Positions 34,680-45,126 are shown, numbered from the stretch's first letter. The stretch: 64,000 nucleotides of DNA from Bradyrhizobium sp. CER78 (GCF_029846235.1 NZ_JARVWP010000006.1:372001-436000); one strand, 5' to 3'. The notes: generated by a model not told the origin, from the sequence alone. Translations and numbers: made by a program.

Positions 34680-35159
34680 ATGGATTCGATGGGAATCATG
34701 GCCAGGAAACAGACGGCGGCGGATCAGGCGCTGCGGCTCGACAACCAGATCTGCTTTGCGGTCTACTCGACCGCGCACGCCTTCAACCGCGTCTACAAGC
34801 CGCTGCTCGACCGGCTCGGGCTGACCTATCCGCAATACTTGGTGATGCTGGCGCTGTGGGAGCGCGACGACGTGCCGGTGAAGGATCTCGGCGAGCGGCT
34901 GTTCCTGGATTCCGGCACGCTGACGCCGCTGCTGAAGCGGCTCGAGGCAGCGGAACTAATCAAGCGGACCCGCAGCACCGAGGACGAGCGGGTGGTGCTG
35001 ATCGCGCTGACGCCGCAGGGCCACGCGCTGCGCGAAAAGGCCAAGGCCGTGCCGCAATCGATCCTCGCGGCGTCGGACTGCACGGTCGGGGAGCTGCTCG
35101 CGATGAAGGATGAGATCGTCGCGCTGCGCGACCGGCTGAATGCGGTGCTTGGGGAGTAG
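34680..35159 (+). CDS. ohrR: MarR-family organic-peroxide sensor OhrR
   Basis: The 159-residue winged-helix repressor contains RLDNQICFAVYSTAHAFNRVYKPLL, where the Cys matches the peroxide-sensing Cys of OhrR. It is followed by LTYPQYLVMLALWERDDVPVKDLGERLFLDSGTLTPLLKRLE (recognition helix) and the wing TRSTEDERVVLIALTPQG. Oxidation of the Cys by organic peroxides would release DNA and induce ohr. Possible starts are ATG at 34680 and 34698; the latter begins MARKQTAADQAL and is equally plausible. Confidence 0.93.
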   Translation: MDSMGIMARKQTAADQALRLDNQICFAVYSTAHAFNRVYKPLLDRLGLTYPQYLVMLALWERDDVPVKDLGERLFLDSGTLTPLLKRLEAAELIKRTRSTEDERVVLIALTPQGHALREKAKAVPQSILAASDCTVGELLAMKDEIVALRDRLNAVLGE

Positions 35160-35163
35160 GGGG

Positions 35164-35403
35164 CTAGAGGCGCTTCTTGGCGAAGGCGCGGCCTGAGTGG
35201 GATTTCAGATATTTCTCGAACGCCAAGGCTTTGTATTTGTCCGGTAACGCGCAGTACCAGACGAACTGCCAAGGTTTGAATTTTGAGGTGTGCGCGGACT
35301 TGCCGGCGTTGTGCTCGGGAATCCGTCGTTTCAGATCCTCGGTGGCGCCAACGTATTCCTGATCAGGGAAGTCGATGCTGCGGATGATGTAGACGTACCA
35401 CAT
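35164..35403 (-). CDS. GIY-YIG nuclease superfamily mini-protein
   Basis: The 79-residue protein has the signature WYVYIIRS (GIY half, as VYI) followed by EYVGATEDLKRRIPEHNAG (YVG half with Arg) and the later FEKYLKSHSGRAFAKKRL. This is the UPF0213/URI-like single-domain GIY-YIG group with a core nuclease fold only and no DNA-recognition domain. It is less GC-rich than its neighbours and is squeezed between ohrR and a palindromic repeat next to tRNA-Ala. The role is unknown; DNA repair or mobile-element origin are both possible. Confidence 0.88.
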   Translation of the reverse strand: MWYVYIIRSIDFPDQEYVGATEDLKRRIPEHNAGKSAHTSKFKPWQFVWYCALPDKYKALAFEKYLKSHSGRAFAKKRL

Positions 35404-35448
35404 TCGTATCCACTGCAATGGAAGGGATCAGAGCCCTGCCTCGTCCGT

Positions 35449-35532
35449 CTTCGCCCTTCGGGCTACGCCGGACACCACGCTTCGCCCTTCAGGCAACTCG
35501 TGGCTGCGCCACGCGTAGCCCGAAGGGCGAAG
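35449..35532. repeat. palindromic repeat beside tRNA-Ala
   Basis: Perfect 20-bp terminal arms (35449-35468 and 35513-35532; CTTCGCCCTTCGGG at the left end) enclose a 44-bp loop with its own small inverted repeat. It directly abuts the 3' end of the tRNA gene at 35535 and may help end its transcript. Confidence 0.85.
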
Positions 35533-35534
35533 CG

Positions 35535-35610
<76 letters not shown>

Positions 35611-35719
35611 TTATCCAGTTGGGACGATCCTGGGGGATCAGTCCCGGCCCGCGCGGCCTAGACGACTCGCGCGGCAGCACCGTTGATCATAGATCGGCGC
35701 CGATCTCAAGTCTCTTCTA

Positions 35720-36136
35720 TCAAGTCTCTTCGTCGCCGCCGACGTCACCAATGATGTCGGTCACGTCCTCATCGCCCTCTTCCTCGTCGGCGATGAAGGT
35801 CGAATCGTCGTCGTCATCGTCGTCGATGGTCTCATCGACCTCGATATCGTCCTCGGACTCGGGAACCTGGGCCTTGACCTTGCCGGTGTTCTCCTCGGCA
35901 TCGGCCTCCTCGAGCGAGACCATCTCTTCGGCCTCGGCGGGCTCCGGCATGTCGGCGGCGGTCGCAGGCGAATTCACGGTGGCGCCACGGCCCCGCGGCG
36001 GCGCGACGGGCGCAATCGGCACGACCTCGCCGGTGTAGGGCGAAATCACCGGATTCTTGTTGAGGTCGTAGAACTTCTTGCCCGTGGTCGGGCAAATGCG
36101 CTTGGTTCCGAGCTCGGACTTGGCCAACGTGGTCAT
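35720..36136 (-). CDS. TIGR02300 / FYDLN-acid family protein
   Basis: The 138-residue protein begins MTTLAKSELGTKRICPTTGKKFYDLNKNP, the conserved FYDLN motif with a treble-clef-like CP-x2-G-KKFYDL start, and then becomes a highly acidic, disordered tail (DDDDDDDS, EEEGDEDV). It is restricted to Alphaproteobacteria and of unknown function. It is monocistronic and divergent from aroA. Confidence 0.9.
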   Translation of the reverse strand: MTTLAKSELGTKRICPTTGKKFYDLNKNPVISPYTGEVVPIAPVAPPRGRGATVNSPATAADMPEPAEAEEMVSLEEADAEENTGKVKAQVPESEDDIEVDETIDDDDDDDSTFIADEEEGDEDVTDIIGDVGGDEET

Positions 36137-36273
36137 CCCAGAATTTTGCTGAAAAACGGTGCTTCACTTGGCTAGTTGAGCAGCCGCTGTCAATAGCGGT
36201 TTGCGCGCAAGTGACGGGCGCGTGACGCGGTGTTGCCTATGTGATACCTGCCGCGGCGCGAGAGGACACAATC

Positions 36274-37611
36274 TTGGCCCATTCTGACACCCCAACCCCG
36301 CTGGAATCGCGCGCTTGCGGCCCCCTGACCGGCAAGGTCCGCGTTCCCGGCGACAAATCGATTTCCCACCGTGCCCTGATCCTGGGGGCGCTTTCGGTCG
36401 GCGAAACCCGGATTTCCGGCCTTCTGGAGGGCGAAGACGTCCTCAACACCGCCAAATCGATGCGCGCGCTGGGCGCCAAGGTGGAGCGGACGGCGCCATT
36501 CGCCTGGTCGGTGTCCGGTGTCGGGGTCGGCGGCTTCGCCCAGCCCGCAGGCCCGCTCGATTTCGGCAATTCCGGCACCGGCTGCCGGCTGGTGATGGGT
36601 GCGGTCGCCGGCTGCCCGATCGCGGCCATTTTTGATGGCGACGCCTCGCTGCGCTCGCGGCCGATGCGCCGGATTCTCGACCCGCTCGAGCTGATGGGCG
36701 CCCGGACCAGCGACATCCGCGAGGGCGGCAGGCTGCCGCTGACGCTGCATGGCGCCCGCTATCCGGTGCCGATCGTCTACAAGACCCCGGTCGCCTCGGC
36801 CCAGATCAAGTCCGCGGTACTGCTGGCGGGCCTGTCCGCGCCCGGCATCACCACGGTCATCGAGCAGGAGGCAAGCCGCGACCACACTGAGCTGATGCTG
36901 AAGCATTTCGGCGCCGAGATCTCCACGGAGAAGGAAGGCAGCCACGGCTGCAGGATCACGCTGAACGGCGAGCCGGAGTTGCGCGGCGCCGACGTCGTGG
37001 TGCCCGCCGATCCGTCCTCGGCGTCGTTCCCGATCGTGGCCGCGCTGATCGTCGGAGGATCCGACGTCGTGTTCTCCGACGTGATGACCAATCCGCTGCG
37101 CACCGGCCTGTTCACCACGCTGCGCGAAATGGGCGCCTCGATCGAGGAAAGTGACGTGCGCGGCGATGCCGGCGAGCCGATGGCGCAGCTGCGCGTGCGC
37201 GCCTCGAAGCTGAAAGGCGTCGAGGTGCCGCCGGAGCGCGCGCCGTCGATGATCGACGAATATCTGGTGCTGGCGGTTGCGGCGGCGTTTGCCGAGGGCA
37301 CCACGATCATGCGCGGCTTGCAGGAGCTGCGCGTCAAGGAATCCGACCGTCTCGAAGCCACCGCGGACATGCTGCGCGTCAACGGCGTCAAGGTCGAGGT
37401 GTCCGGCGACGATCTGATTGTCGAGGGCCGCGGCCATGTCCCGGGCGGCGGCCTTGTCGCCACCCATATGGATCATCGCATCGCGATGTCGGCATTGGTG
37501 ATGGGCTGCGCTGCAGACCGGCCGGTGAAGATCGACGACACCGCCTTCATCGCCACGAGTTTTCCGGATTTCATTCCGATGATGCGCGCGCTCGGAGCTG
37601 ATTTCGCATGA
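36274..37611 (+). CDS. aroA: EPSP synthase AroA (class II-like)
   Basis: AroA makes 5-enolpyruvylshikimate-3-phosphate in the shikimate pathway. The TTG start at 36274 has AGAGGA upstream and gives 445 residues; the GTG at 36241 would add 11 residues ahead of that ribosome site. Motifs: [17 protein letters not shown] (PEP/S3P-binding Lys, Ser, Arg), [45 protein letters not shown] (catalytic Asp) and LRVKESDRL. It resembles the class II (CP4-type) enzymes throughout but has Gly, not Ala, in the NSGTG loop. The stop overlaps the cmk start. Confidence 0.95.
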   Translation: MAHSDTPTPLESRACGPLTGKVRVPGDKSISHRALILGALSVGETRISGLLEGEDVLNTAKSMRALGAKVERTAPFAWSVSGVGVGGFAQPAGPLDFGNSGTGCRLVMGAVAGCPIAAIFDGDASLRSRPMRRILDPLELMGARTSDIREGGRLPLTLHGARYPVPIVYKTPVASAQIKSAVLLAGLSAPGITTVIEQEASRDHTELMLKHFGAEISTEKEGSHGCRITLNGEPELRGADVVVPADPSSASFPIVAALIVGGSDVVFSDVMTNPLRTGLFTTLREMGASIEESDVRGDAGEPMAQLRVRASKLKGVEVPPERAPSMIDEYLVLAVAAAFAEGTTIMRGLQELRVKESDRLEATADMLRVNGVKVEVSGDDLIVEGRGHVPGGGLVATHMDHRIAMSALVMGCAADRPVKIDDTAFIATSFPDFIPMMRALGADFA

Positions 37612-38237
37612 TCATCGCCATCGACGGACCCGCCGCATCCGGCAAGGGCACGCTCGGCAAGCGGCTCGCCCACCACTACGGTTATCGCCATCTCGACACC
37701 GGCGTGATCTACCGCGCGGTGGCCTATGCGATGATGGCGCAGGGCGCCGACCTCAATGATGAGGCGCTGGCGGTTGCCGTCGCCCTCGAGCTCGATCCCG
37801 AGAAATTCGGCAATCCGATCCTGAAGACCCAGAAGGTCGGTGAGGGCGCCTCGGTCGTCTCGGCCTTTCCCAAGGTGCGCGAGGCGCTGGTCAGCTTCCA
37901 GCGTCAGTTCGCCGCCGATCCGCCCGGTGCGGTGCTGGATGGACGCGATATCGGCACCGTGATCTGCCCGGACGCCGACGTGAAGATCTTCGTGGTCGCC
38001 GATCCCCGCGTGCGGGCGCGGCGGCGCGCCCTGGAGGCCCGCGCCCGCGGCGAGGACGCCGACGAGGAGGCGGTGCTCGCCGACATCCTCAAGCGCGACG
38101 AGCGGGACAAGAACCGCACCGTTGCGCCGTTGCGGCCGGCCGCGGACGCTCACACGCTGGACAATTCCAATCTCGACATCGAGGCCGGCGTCCGCGCCGC
38201 GATCGCCATCGTCGAGGCGGTACGCGCCAAGCGCTAG
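37608..38237 (+). CDS. cmk: cytidylate kinase
   Basis: The 209-residue (d)CMP kinase has the P-loop [17 protein letters not shown] at the N-terminus, then [36 protein letters not shown] and the lid [27 protein letters not shown]. It phosphorylates CMP/dCMP for nucleotide supply. The ATG overlaps the aroA stop (ATGA), so it is translationally coupled, and the aroA-cmk-rpsA order is conserved across proteobacteria. Confidence 0.96.
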   Translation: MIIAIDGPAASGKGTLGKRLAHHYGYRHLDTGVIYRAVAYAMMAQGADLNDEALAVAVALELDPEKFGNPILKTQKVGEGASVVSAFPKVREALVSFQRQFAADPPGAVLDGRDIGTVICPDADVKIFVVADPRVRARRRALEARARGEDADEEAVLADILKRDERDKNRTVAPLRPAADAHTLDNSNLDIEAGVRAAIAIVEAVRAKR

Positions 38238-38630
38238 AATCGCCAGCGTCAAAGCGCGCTTTGGCCCGAAAACCCAGCAAAATGGGGCATTTCCTGCTTG
38301 CCGAAGGCGGCTCGCAGGGCTATATCAGCGCCGTTCGGAGCACCATCGACCGTGTCGAGGCCGTGTCCGAGCGGGCCGGCGCCGGGTTTGAGCCATCCTC
38401 AAGCAAAACTGACGCCGCATCTGGAGGAACGCCCGCTCCCAGGCCTTGCAGTCGATATTTTCGTATCACGCTCCGGAAACTTCAAACGTACCGAACGTGC
38501 AGTCCTGCTGCCGGCCCGCTGTTGCACCTCCTGCAATGAGCGGTCGTCAGGGTTTGCGGAACCCTGTCACTTCACGCGCGGTACGCCCATCAACCCGAAT
38601 GGCCGGCGAGATTCCGCATCTGGAGAACAA
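38238..38630 (+). other. long leader before rpsA
   Basis: These 393 bp contain no convincing gene. A hairpin CAGGGTT-TGCGG-AACCCTG at 38548-38566 lies about 65 bp before the S1 start. Since S1 represses its own translation in other bacteria, this leader is the likely control region. The promoter position is not resolved. Confidence 0.4.
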
Positions 38631-40340
38631 ATGGTTTCGAATTCTGCGTCTTCCTATACTCCCACCCGCGACGATTTCGCGGCGATGCTTGATGAGTCCT
38701 TTGCCGGCGGCAATCTGCAGGAAAGCTCGGTCATCAAGGGCAAGGTGGTTGCAATTGAGAAGGACATGGCCGTCATCGACGTCGGCCTGAAGACCGAAGG
38801 CCGCGTCGCGCTGCGCGAATTCGCTGGTCCCGGCCGCGAAAGCGACCTGAAGGTCGGCGACGAAGTCGAGGTGTTCCTCGACCGTATCGAGAATGCGCTC
38901 GGTGAAGCCGTGCTGTCGCGCGACAAGGCGCGCCGCGAGGAAAGCTGGGGCAAGCTCGAGAAGGCGTTCCAGAACAACGAAAAGGTCAACGGCGTCATCT
39001 TCAACCAGGTCAAGGGCGGCTTCACGGTCGACCTCGACGGTGCGGTGGCCTTCCTGCCGCGCTCGCAGGTCGACATTCGTCCGATCCGCGACGTTGCGCC
39101 GCTGATGAACAACTCGCAGCCGTTCCAGATCCTCAAGATGGACCGCCGCCGCGGCAACATCGTGGTGTCGCGCCGCACGGTTCTCGAAGAGACCCGCGCC
39201 GAGCAGCGCCAGGAGCTGGTGCAGAACCTCGAAGAGGGTCAGGTCATCGACGGCGTGGTCAAGAACATCACCGATTACGGTGCGTTCGTTGATCTCGGCG
39301 GCATCGACGGCCTGCTCCACGTGACCGATATCGCCTGGCGCCGCGTCAACCACCCGACCGAGGTGCTGACCATCGGCCAGACGGTGAAGGTCAAGATCAT
39401 CAAGATCAACCACGAGACGCACCGCATCTCGCTCGGCATGAAGCAGCTGCTGGATGATCCGTGGCAGGGCATCGAAGCCAAGTACCCGCTGGGTGCCCGC
39501 TTCACCGGCCGCGTCACCAACATCACCGACTACGGCGCGTTCGTCGAGCTCGAGCCGGGCATCGAAGGCCTGATCCACGTCTCCGAGATGTCGTGGACCA
39601 AGAAGAATATGCACCCCGGCAAGATCGTTTCGACCTCGCAGGAAGTCGAAGTGCAGGTGCTGGAAGTGGATTCGGTCAAGCGCCGCATCTCGCTCGGTCT
39701 CAAGCAGACCATGCGCAATCCCTGGGAAGTCTTCGTCGAGAAGTTCCCGGTCGGTTCGGTGGTCGAGGGCGAGGTCAAGAACAAGACCGAGTTCGGTCTG
39801 TTCCTGGGTCTCGAGGGCGATGTCGACGGCATGGTCCATCTCTCCGACCTCGACTGGAAGCTTCCGGGCGAGCAGGTCATCGACAACTTCAAGAAGGGCG
39901 ACATGGTCAAGGCCGTGGTGCTCGATGTCGATGTCGAGAAGGAGCGTATCTCGCTCGGCGTCAAGCAGCTCGAAGGCGACCCCTTCGCCGAGCCGGGCGA
40001 CGTCAAGAAGGGCGCGGTCGTGACCTGCGAAGTGCTCGAAGTGAAGGAAAGCGGCATCGAGGTCCGGATTTCGGGCACCGAGTTCACCACCTTCATCAAG
40101 CGGTCCGAGCTGGCCCGTGATCGCAACGACCAGCGCGCCGAGCGCTTCGCCGTCGGCGAGAAGGTCGATGCCCGCGTCATCCAGTTCGACAAGAAGGCCC
40201 GCAAGGTGCAGGTCTCGATCAAGGCGCTGGAAGTTGCCGAAGAGAAGGAAGCCATCGCGCAGTACGGCTCCTCCGATTCGGGAGCGACGCTTGGCGACAT
40301 CCTCGGCACCGCGCTGAAGAACCGCGGCACCGACAAGTAA
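38631..40340 (+). CDS. rpsA: 30S ribosomal protein S1
   Basis: The 569-residue protein is made of six S1 (OB-fold) RNA-binding repeats: about residues 35-100, 120-185, 205-275, 290-360, 375-445 and 462-530, each ending with a version of RISLGxKQ or KVQVSIKA. S1 melts mRNA structure and brings mRNA to the 30S subunit. The start [20 protein letters not shown] at 38631 has GGAGAA upstream; the open frame further 5' is leader. It is followed by a strong terminator. Confidence 0.97.
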   Translation: MVSNSASSYTPTRDDFAAMLDESFAGGNLQESSVIKGKVVAIEKDMAVIDVGLKTEGRVALREFAGPGRESDLKVGDEVEVFLDRIENALGEAVLSRDKARREESWGKLEKAFQNNEKVNGVIFNQVKGGFTVDLDGAVAFLPRSQVDIRPIRDVAPLMNNSQPFQILKMDRRRGNIVVSRRTVLEETRAEQRQELVQNLEEGQVIDGVVKNITDYGAFVDLGGIDGLLHVTDIAWRRVNHPTEVLTIGQTVKVKIIKINHETHRISLGMKQLLDDPWQGIEAKYPLGARFTGRVTNITDYGAFVELEPGIEGLIHVSEMSWTKKNMHPGKIVSTSQEVEVQVLEVDSVKRRISLGLKQTMRNPWEVFVEKFPVGSVVEGEVKNKTEFGLFLGLEGDVDGMVHLSDLDWKLPGEQVIDNFKKGDMVKAVVLDVDVEKERISLGVKQLEGDPFAEPGDVKKGAVVTCEVLEVKESGIEVRISGTEFTTFIKRSELARDRNDQRAERFAVGEKVDARVIQFDKKARKVQVSIKALEVAEEKEAIAQYGSSDSGATLGDILGTALKNRGTDK

Positions 40341-40366
40341 GCGTTCGCGCGATTTGAGCGAACCAT

Positions 40367-40396
40367 GGGGCCCCGGCGCAAGCCGGGGCCCTTTTG
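40367..40396 (+). terminator. Rho-independent terminator of rpsA
   Basis: GGGCCCCGGC (40368-40377), GCAA loop, GCCGGGGCCC (40382-40391) and a following TTTTGTTT form a textbook terminator 27 bp after the stop codon. Confidence 0.95.
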
Positions 40397-40417
40397 TTTG
40401 AGACAGTGCGTATGACG

Positions 40418-40505
40418 GTAGCCCGGATGCAGCGGAGCGAAATCCGGGGCTTTCCGTTCGCAGCTGAAGCCGTCCCCGGATTACGCTTCGCTCCATCCGG
40501 GCTAC
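40418..40505. repeat. palindromic intergenic repeat (GTAGCCCGGAT type)
   Basis: The ends GTAGCCCGGATG and CATCCGGGCTAC match those of the element at 15841-15926. Inner arms CGAAATCCGGGG and CCCCGGATTACG also pair. It is located between the rpsA terminator and sppA. Confidence 0.85.
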
Positions 40506-40634
40506 CGCTTTGCAAATGCCGCGGGCCTTGTTTTCTTCATATTGCGTCGCAATTGATGTATTTGGCTAAGCTGATAGTGACGCTGCGACTGCAAAACGCG
40601 CGGACTTTCGCGCTGACCATTTCGGGAGAGACCG

Positions 40635-41612
40635 ATGTCGCTGGATTCGGACGTGATCGTCGACCGTCGCCGTATCAGGCGCAAGCTGACGTTCTGGCGC
40701 GTTGCCGCCGCGGTCATCGCAATCGCGGCGATCGTCGGCGTGGGCGTGATCGCCGCCGGCGGACGCGGCAGCCTGTCGACGTCGAACACGATCGCGCGGA
40801 TCAACATCGACGGATTGATCCGCAGCGACCAGCAGCGCGTCGAGGCGCTGGAGCGGCTCGGCAAGTCGAGCTATGCGGCGGTTGTCGTGCATATCAATTC
40901 GCCCGGCGGCACCACTGCCGGCTCCGAGCAGCTCTACGACTCGCTGATGCAGTTGAAGGCGAAGAAGCCGCTCGTCGTCGTGGTCGAGGGATTGGCGGCC
41001 TCTGGCGGCTACATCACGGCGATCGCGTCCGATCATATCGTTGCCCAGCAGACCTCGCTGGTTGGTTCGATCGGCGTGCTCTTCCAGTTTCCCAACGTTT
41101 CGGAATTGCTCAAGACCGTCGGCGTGAAGATGGAGGAGATCAAATCCTCACCGCTGAAAGCGGCGCCCAATGGCATGGAGCCGACCAGCCCCGAGGCCCG
41201 GGCCGCGATCGAGGGGCTGGTCAAGGATTCCTATGCCTGGTTCCGTGGATTGGTGAAGGAGCGGCGCGGCATGGACGATGCCTTGCTGGAGAAGGTCGCT
41301 GACGGACGCGTCTTCACCGGCCGGCAGGCGGTCGATCTCAAGCTGATCGATCAGCTGGGAGATGAAAAGACCGCGATTGCCTGGCTGGTTGCGGAGAAGA
41401 AGGTCAAAAGCGACCTGCCGGTGCGCAATTACACGCTTAATCCGCGATTCAGCGACCTGACCTTCCTGCGCACCGCAGCGTCGATGACGCTCGATGCGTT
41501 CGGCCTTGGCGCCATCGCGCGGCGGATCGAGCAGGGCGGCGTGGCCCAGGCCGTGGATCGGTTCGGGCTCGACGGCATGCTGGCGCTGTGGGCGCCGGGA
41601 GGAACCGACTAG
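40635..41612 (+). CDS. sppA: signal peptide peptidase SppA (36-kDa form)
   Basis: The 325-residue inner-membrane serine protease has one N-terminal TM segment (residues about 22-42, WRVAAAVIAIAAIVGVGVIAAGG) and a single S49 domain with VVVHINSPGGT and the nucleophile region EGLAASGGYITAIASDHIVAQ, then SLVGSIGVLFQFPN. It degrades cleaved signal peptides. The short single-domain form assembles as an oligomer with the Ser-Lys dyad across subunits. It sits between rpsA and ihfB. Confidence 0.94.
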   Translation: MSLDSDVIVDRRRIRRKLTFWRVAAAVIAIAAIVGVGVIAAGGRGSLSTSNTIARINIDGLIRSDQQRVEALERLGKSSYAAVVVHINSPGGTTAGSEQLYDSLMQLKAKKPLVVVVEGLAASGGYITAIASDHIVAQQTSLVGSIGVLFQFPNVSELLKTVGVKMEEIKSSPLKAAPNGMEPTSPEARAAIEGLVKDSYAWFRGLVKERRGMDDALLEKVADGRVFTGRQAVDLKLIDQLGDEKTAIAWLVAEKKVKSDLPVRNYTLNPRFSDLTFLRTAASMTLDAFGLGAIARRIEQGGVAQAVDRFGLDGMLALWAPGGTD

Positions 41613-41707
41613 TCGGGTGCGAAACGTGTGCTGATCAAGGGACTCCCGCTCTGCGGGAATCGCCGCATGCCCCAATTGGGCTATTTGTCACGCGATTTCA
41701 CGGCGTC

Positions 41708-41721
41708 CTAAATCGATTTAG
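41708..41721. promoter_or_regulatory. perfect palindrome upstream of ihfB
   Basis: CTAAATCGATTTAG is a 14-bp perfect palindrome, AT-rich against a GC-rich background, four bases before a TTGACA-like box (CTTGACAG at 41724-41731) and 66 bp before the ihfB start. It could be a repressor or autoregulation site. Confidence 0.45.
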
Positions 41722-41786
41722 CGTCTTGACAGTGCACGGCATTTTCACGGAAATGGGTTTCCGCAAGAGCCCGGATCCCATTTTCG

Positions 41787-42116
41787 ATGATCAAATCCGA
41801 ACTTGTTCAGCGTATCGCCGAGCACAACCCGCACCTCTACCAGCGGGACGTCGAGAACATTGTGAATGCGATTCTCGATGAAATCGTCGCGGCGCTGGCG
41901 CGTGGCGACCGCGTCGAGCTGCGCGGTTTCGGCGCATTCTCGGTGAAGCATCGCCCGGCGCGTGCCGGCCGCAATCCGCGTACCGGCGAGCATGTGCCGG
42001 TCGACCAGAAGAGCGTGCCGTTCTTCAAGACCGGCAAGGAAATGCGCGAGCGTCTCAATCGCGACGAGGCCGAGACGGGAGCCTCCAAGATCGACGCGCC
42101 CAAGGCTGATGCTTAA
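41787..42116 (+). CDS. ihfB: integration host factor subunit beta
   Basis: The 109-residue DNA-bending protein begins [33 protein letters not shown]. It has the HU/IHF beta-arm [34 protein letters not shown], with the conserved Pro in RNPRTGE that intercalates DNA. It forms a heterodimer with IhfA and assists sigma-54 activation, recombination and replication. The acidic tail (residues 92-109) is longer than in enterics. Confidence 0.95.
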   Translation: MIKSELVQRIAEHNPHLYQRDVENIVNAILDEIVAALARGDRVELRGFGAFSVKHRPARAGRNPRTGEHVPVDQKSVPFFKTGKEMRERLNRDEAETGASKIDAPKADA

Positions 42117-42199
42117 GGCTGACGCCTGAGCGCCGCCTCCTGCGTTGCCGTGCTGCGGGCGATGCGCCCGCACTTTCTCCATCGCTGCGAGAGATGGTC

Positions 42200-42586
42200 A
42201 TGCGAAAGTTCTTCACGGCAGTGGTCGTCATTCCGCTCGGACTGATCTTCATCATCTTTGCCGTCGCCAACCGTCACTGGGTGACGGTGTCGTTTGATCC
42301 CTTCAATTCTGTGACGCCGACGGTTGCGGTCACACTGCCGCTGTTCGTGGTCATCATCGCTTCCGCGATCCTGGGTGTCATCGCGGGCGGCATGGCGACC
42401 TGGTTCAAGCAGGGGCGCTGGCGCCGCGCCGCCCGGCAGCACGAGGCCGACGCCCGCCACATTCGCGCCGAGCTGGCCGACCTCAGGGCCGCGGCGTCCC
42501 GGGACGACGCGCAGCGCCGCCCGGCCGCGGCCCAACTCGGGTTTTACGGGCCCAATGGGCGAGACAAGCAGGGCGCGACGTTGTAG
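42200..42586 (+). CDS. LapA-domain membrane protein
   Basis: The 128-residue protein has two TM segments (MRKFFTAVVVIPLGLIFIIFAVANRHWVTVSF and TVAVTLPLFVVIIASAILGVIAGGMATWF) separated by a short periplasmic loop, then a charged cytosolic coiled-coil tail. This matches LapA/YciS, which in enterics acts with LapB in LPS assembly control; no lapB follows here. The ATG at 42200 has GAGAG at good spacing; 42194 is an alternative. The location next to ihfB is conserved. Confidence 0.85.
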   Translation: MRKFFTAVVVIPLGLIFIIFAVANRHWVTVSFDPFNSVTPTVAVTLPLFVVIIASAILGVIAGGMATWFKQGRWRRAARQHEADARHIRAELADLRAAASRDDAQRRPAAAQLGFYGPNGRDKQGATL

Positions 42587-42661
42587 AACCCGCCCCGTCG
42601 GACCAGGGCTCACCCCGGTTCCGGCCGCCCGAAAACCTGTTTTGAGACCCGTTTCGAGACC

Positions 42662-43363
42662 ATGCCCCTGCTCGTCAAAATCTGCGGCCTGTCCACGCGC
42701 GAGACGCTCGACGTCGCGCTGGATGGCGGCGCCGACATGGTGGGGTTTGTGTTCTTCTCCCCGTCGCCGCGCCATATCAGCCTCGAGACCGCGCGCGAGC
42801 TCGGCAAACAGGCCAAGGGCCGCGCCGCGAAGGTTGCGCTGACCGTCGATGCCGATGACGCGACGATCGAGAACATCATCGAGACGCTGCGGCCGGATAT
42901 CCTGCAACTGCACGGCAAGGAGACCACCGCGCGGCTGCGTGATCTCAAGCAGAAATTCGGCCTGCCGCTGATGAAGGCGCTGCCGGTCGAAACCAGTGCC
43001 GATCTCGCGCCGCTGCCGGGCTATGCCGGCGTCGCCGACCGCATCCTGTTCGATGCCCGCGCGCCCAAGGATGCGACGCGGCCGGGCGGTCTCGGCGCGC
43101 CGTTCGATTGGCACGTGCTGGAAAATCTCGATCTCGCGCTGCCCTACATGGTCTCCGGCGGGCTCAACGCCGACAACGTCACTGAGGCCGTCCGCGTCAC
43201 CCGCGCCGGCGGCGTCGACGTCTCGTCGGGCGTCGAGCGCACGCCCGGCGTCAAGGATCCCGAGCTGATCCGCGCCTTCATCCGCGCCGCACGCGCAACC
43301 GACTCCACTTCACCTCTCCCCGTTTACGGGGAGAGGTCGACCGCGCACCGCGCGGGCGGGTGA
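42662..43363 (+). CDS. trpF: phosphoribosylanthranilate isomerase TrpF
   Basis: The TIM-barrel enzyme converts phosphoribosylanthranilate to CdRP in tryptophan synthesis. The catalytic Cys lies in MPLLVKICGLSTRETLDVAL and the catalytic Asp in RILFDARAPK. PYMVSGGLNADNVTEAV and GVDVSSGVERTPGVKDPELIRAFI are the phosphate-binding C-terminal strands. The protein is 233 residues against about 205-220 for most. Residues 218-233 (PLPVYGERSTAHRAGG) are encoded inside the intergenic repeat that begins at 43313, which also supplies the stop codon. Confidence 0.95.
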   Translation: MPLLVKICGLSTRETLDVALDGGADMVGFVFFSPSPRHISLETARELGKQAKGRAAKVALTVDADDATIENIIETLRPDILQLHGKETTARLRDLKQKFGLPLMKALPVETSADLAPLPGYAGVADRILFDARAPKDATRPGGLGAPFDWHVLENLDLALPYMVSGGLNADNVTEAVRVTRAGGVDVSSGVERTPGVKDPELIRAFIRAARATDSTSPLPVYGERSTAHRAGG

Positions 43364-43440
43364 GGGGCGCCGCAAGCGATGATCGAGCAAGTGGAGAAAC
43401 CCCTCACCCCAACCCTCTCCCCGCAAGAGCGGGGCGAGGG
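43313..43440. repeat. paired inverted repeats, locus A (trpF-trpB gap)
   Basis: The left copy (43313-43367) is CCTCTCCCCG-loop-CGGGGAGAGG, then a second stem and GGGTGAGGGG. The right copy (43400-43440) is inverted, beginning CCCCTCACCCC and ending in CTCTCCCCGC / GCGGGGCGAGGG. The two lie 32 bp apart. The left copy forms the 3' end of trpF. The same repeat family is at 44725-45175 and 59397-59541. Confidence 0.85.
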
Positions 43441-43484
43441 GGTGGAAACAGCGCCGCAAGCCGGCAAGAAGAACTGATGGTTCG

Positions 43485-44702
<1,218 letters not shown>

Positions 44703-44724
44703 CGGGCTGGGCACTCCTTCCTTA

Positions 44725-44772
44725 CCTCTCCCCGTCGGGGAGAGGTCGGCTGCGCAGCAGCCGGGTGAGGGG
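44725..44772. repeat. inverted repeat, copy 1 flanking the DUF559 gene (locus B)
   Basis: This 48-bp unit starts CCTCTCCCCGTCGGGGAGAG, continues with a GTCGGCTG/CAGCCGGG stem and ends GGTGAGGGG. It matches the inverse complement of copy 2 at 45128-45175 at 45 of 48 positions. It ends nine bases beyond the nuclease stop codon. Confidence 0.9.
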
Positions 44773-44781
44773 TCTCTCCAC

Positions 44782-45126
44782 TCATTCGAACCGCAGCGAT
44801 GTTTCGATCATCTCGAGCACACCCTCGAGATTCTCATACACATCGGTGTTGGTAACCCGCACAACGAGAAAGCCGCAAGCTTCGAGGACTTTGGTCCTGG
44901 CCTCGTCGCGTATCAGTTCTGATGACGTCGAATGTGTTGCGCCGTCGACTTCGACGATCAGTTTGCCGTCGAGCGTGACGAAATCGACGACGTATCGGTC
45001 AATCGGGTGCTGGCGACGGAATTTCCATCGCGCTAGCCTCCGATTGCGCAGCGCCTGCCAAAGCTTTGCCTCGGCGTTTGTCTGTGACGCGCGGAGGCTT
45101 CGCGCTCTTGCTTTGAACCGCTCCAT
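44782..45126 (-). CDS. DUF559 domain nuclease (Vsr/restriction-endonuclease fold)
   Basis: The 114-residue protein begins MERFKARARSLRASQTNAEAKLWQALRNRRL and continues with FRRQHPIDRYVVDFVTLDGKLIVEVDGATHS, where D in VVDF and E-V-D in IVEVDG form a PD-(D/E)xK-like catalytic arrangement. It ends RTKVLEACGFLVVRVTNTDVYENLEGVLEMI, as in DUF559/very-short-patch-repair-like endonucleases. It lies antisense between trpB and trpA, bordered by inverted repeats on both sides; the repeat abuts the ATG, so its only ribosome site (GAGGGGG) lies inside the repeat and unusually close to the start. It is lower in GC than the trp genes. The biological role is unknown. Confidence 0.88.
   Translation of the reverse strand: MERFKARARSLRASQTNAEAKLWQALRNRRLARWKFRRQHPIDRYVVDFVTLDGKLIVEVDGATHSTSSELIRDEARTKVLEACGFLVVRVTNTDVYENLEGVLEMIETSLRFE

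Noticed and set aside
38547..40496. 649-codon minus-strand open frame opposite rpsA
   Set aside because: His/Asp/Leu-rich shadow of the S1 repeats; its regular pattern mirrors the repeated S1 domains.
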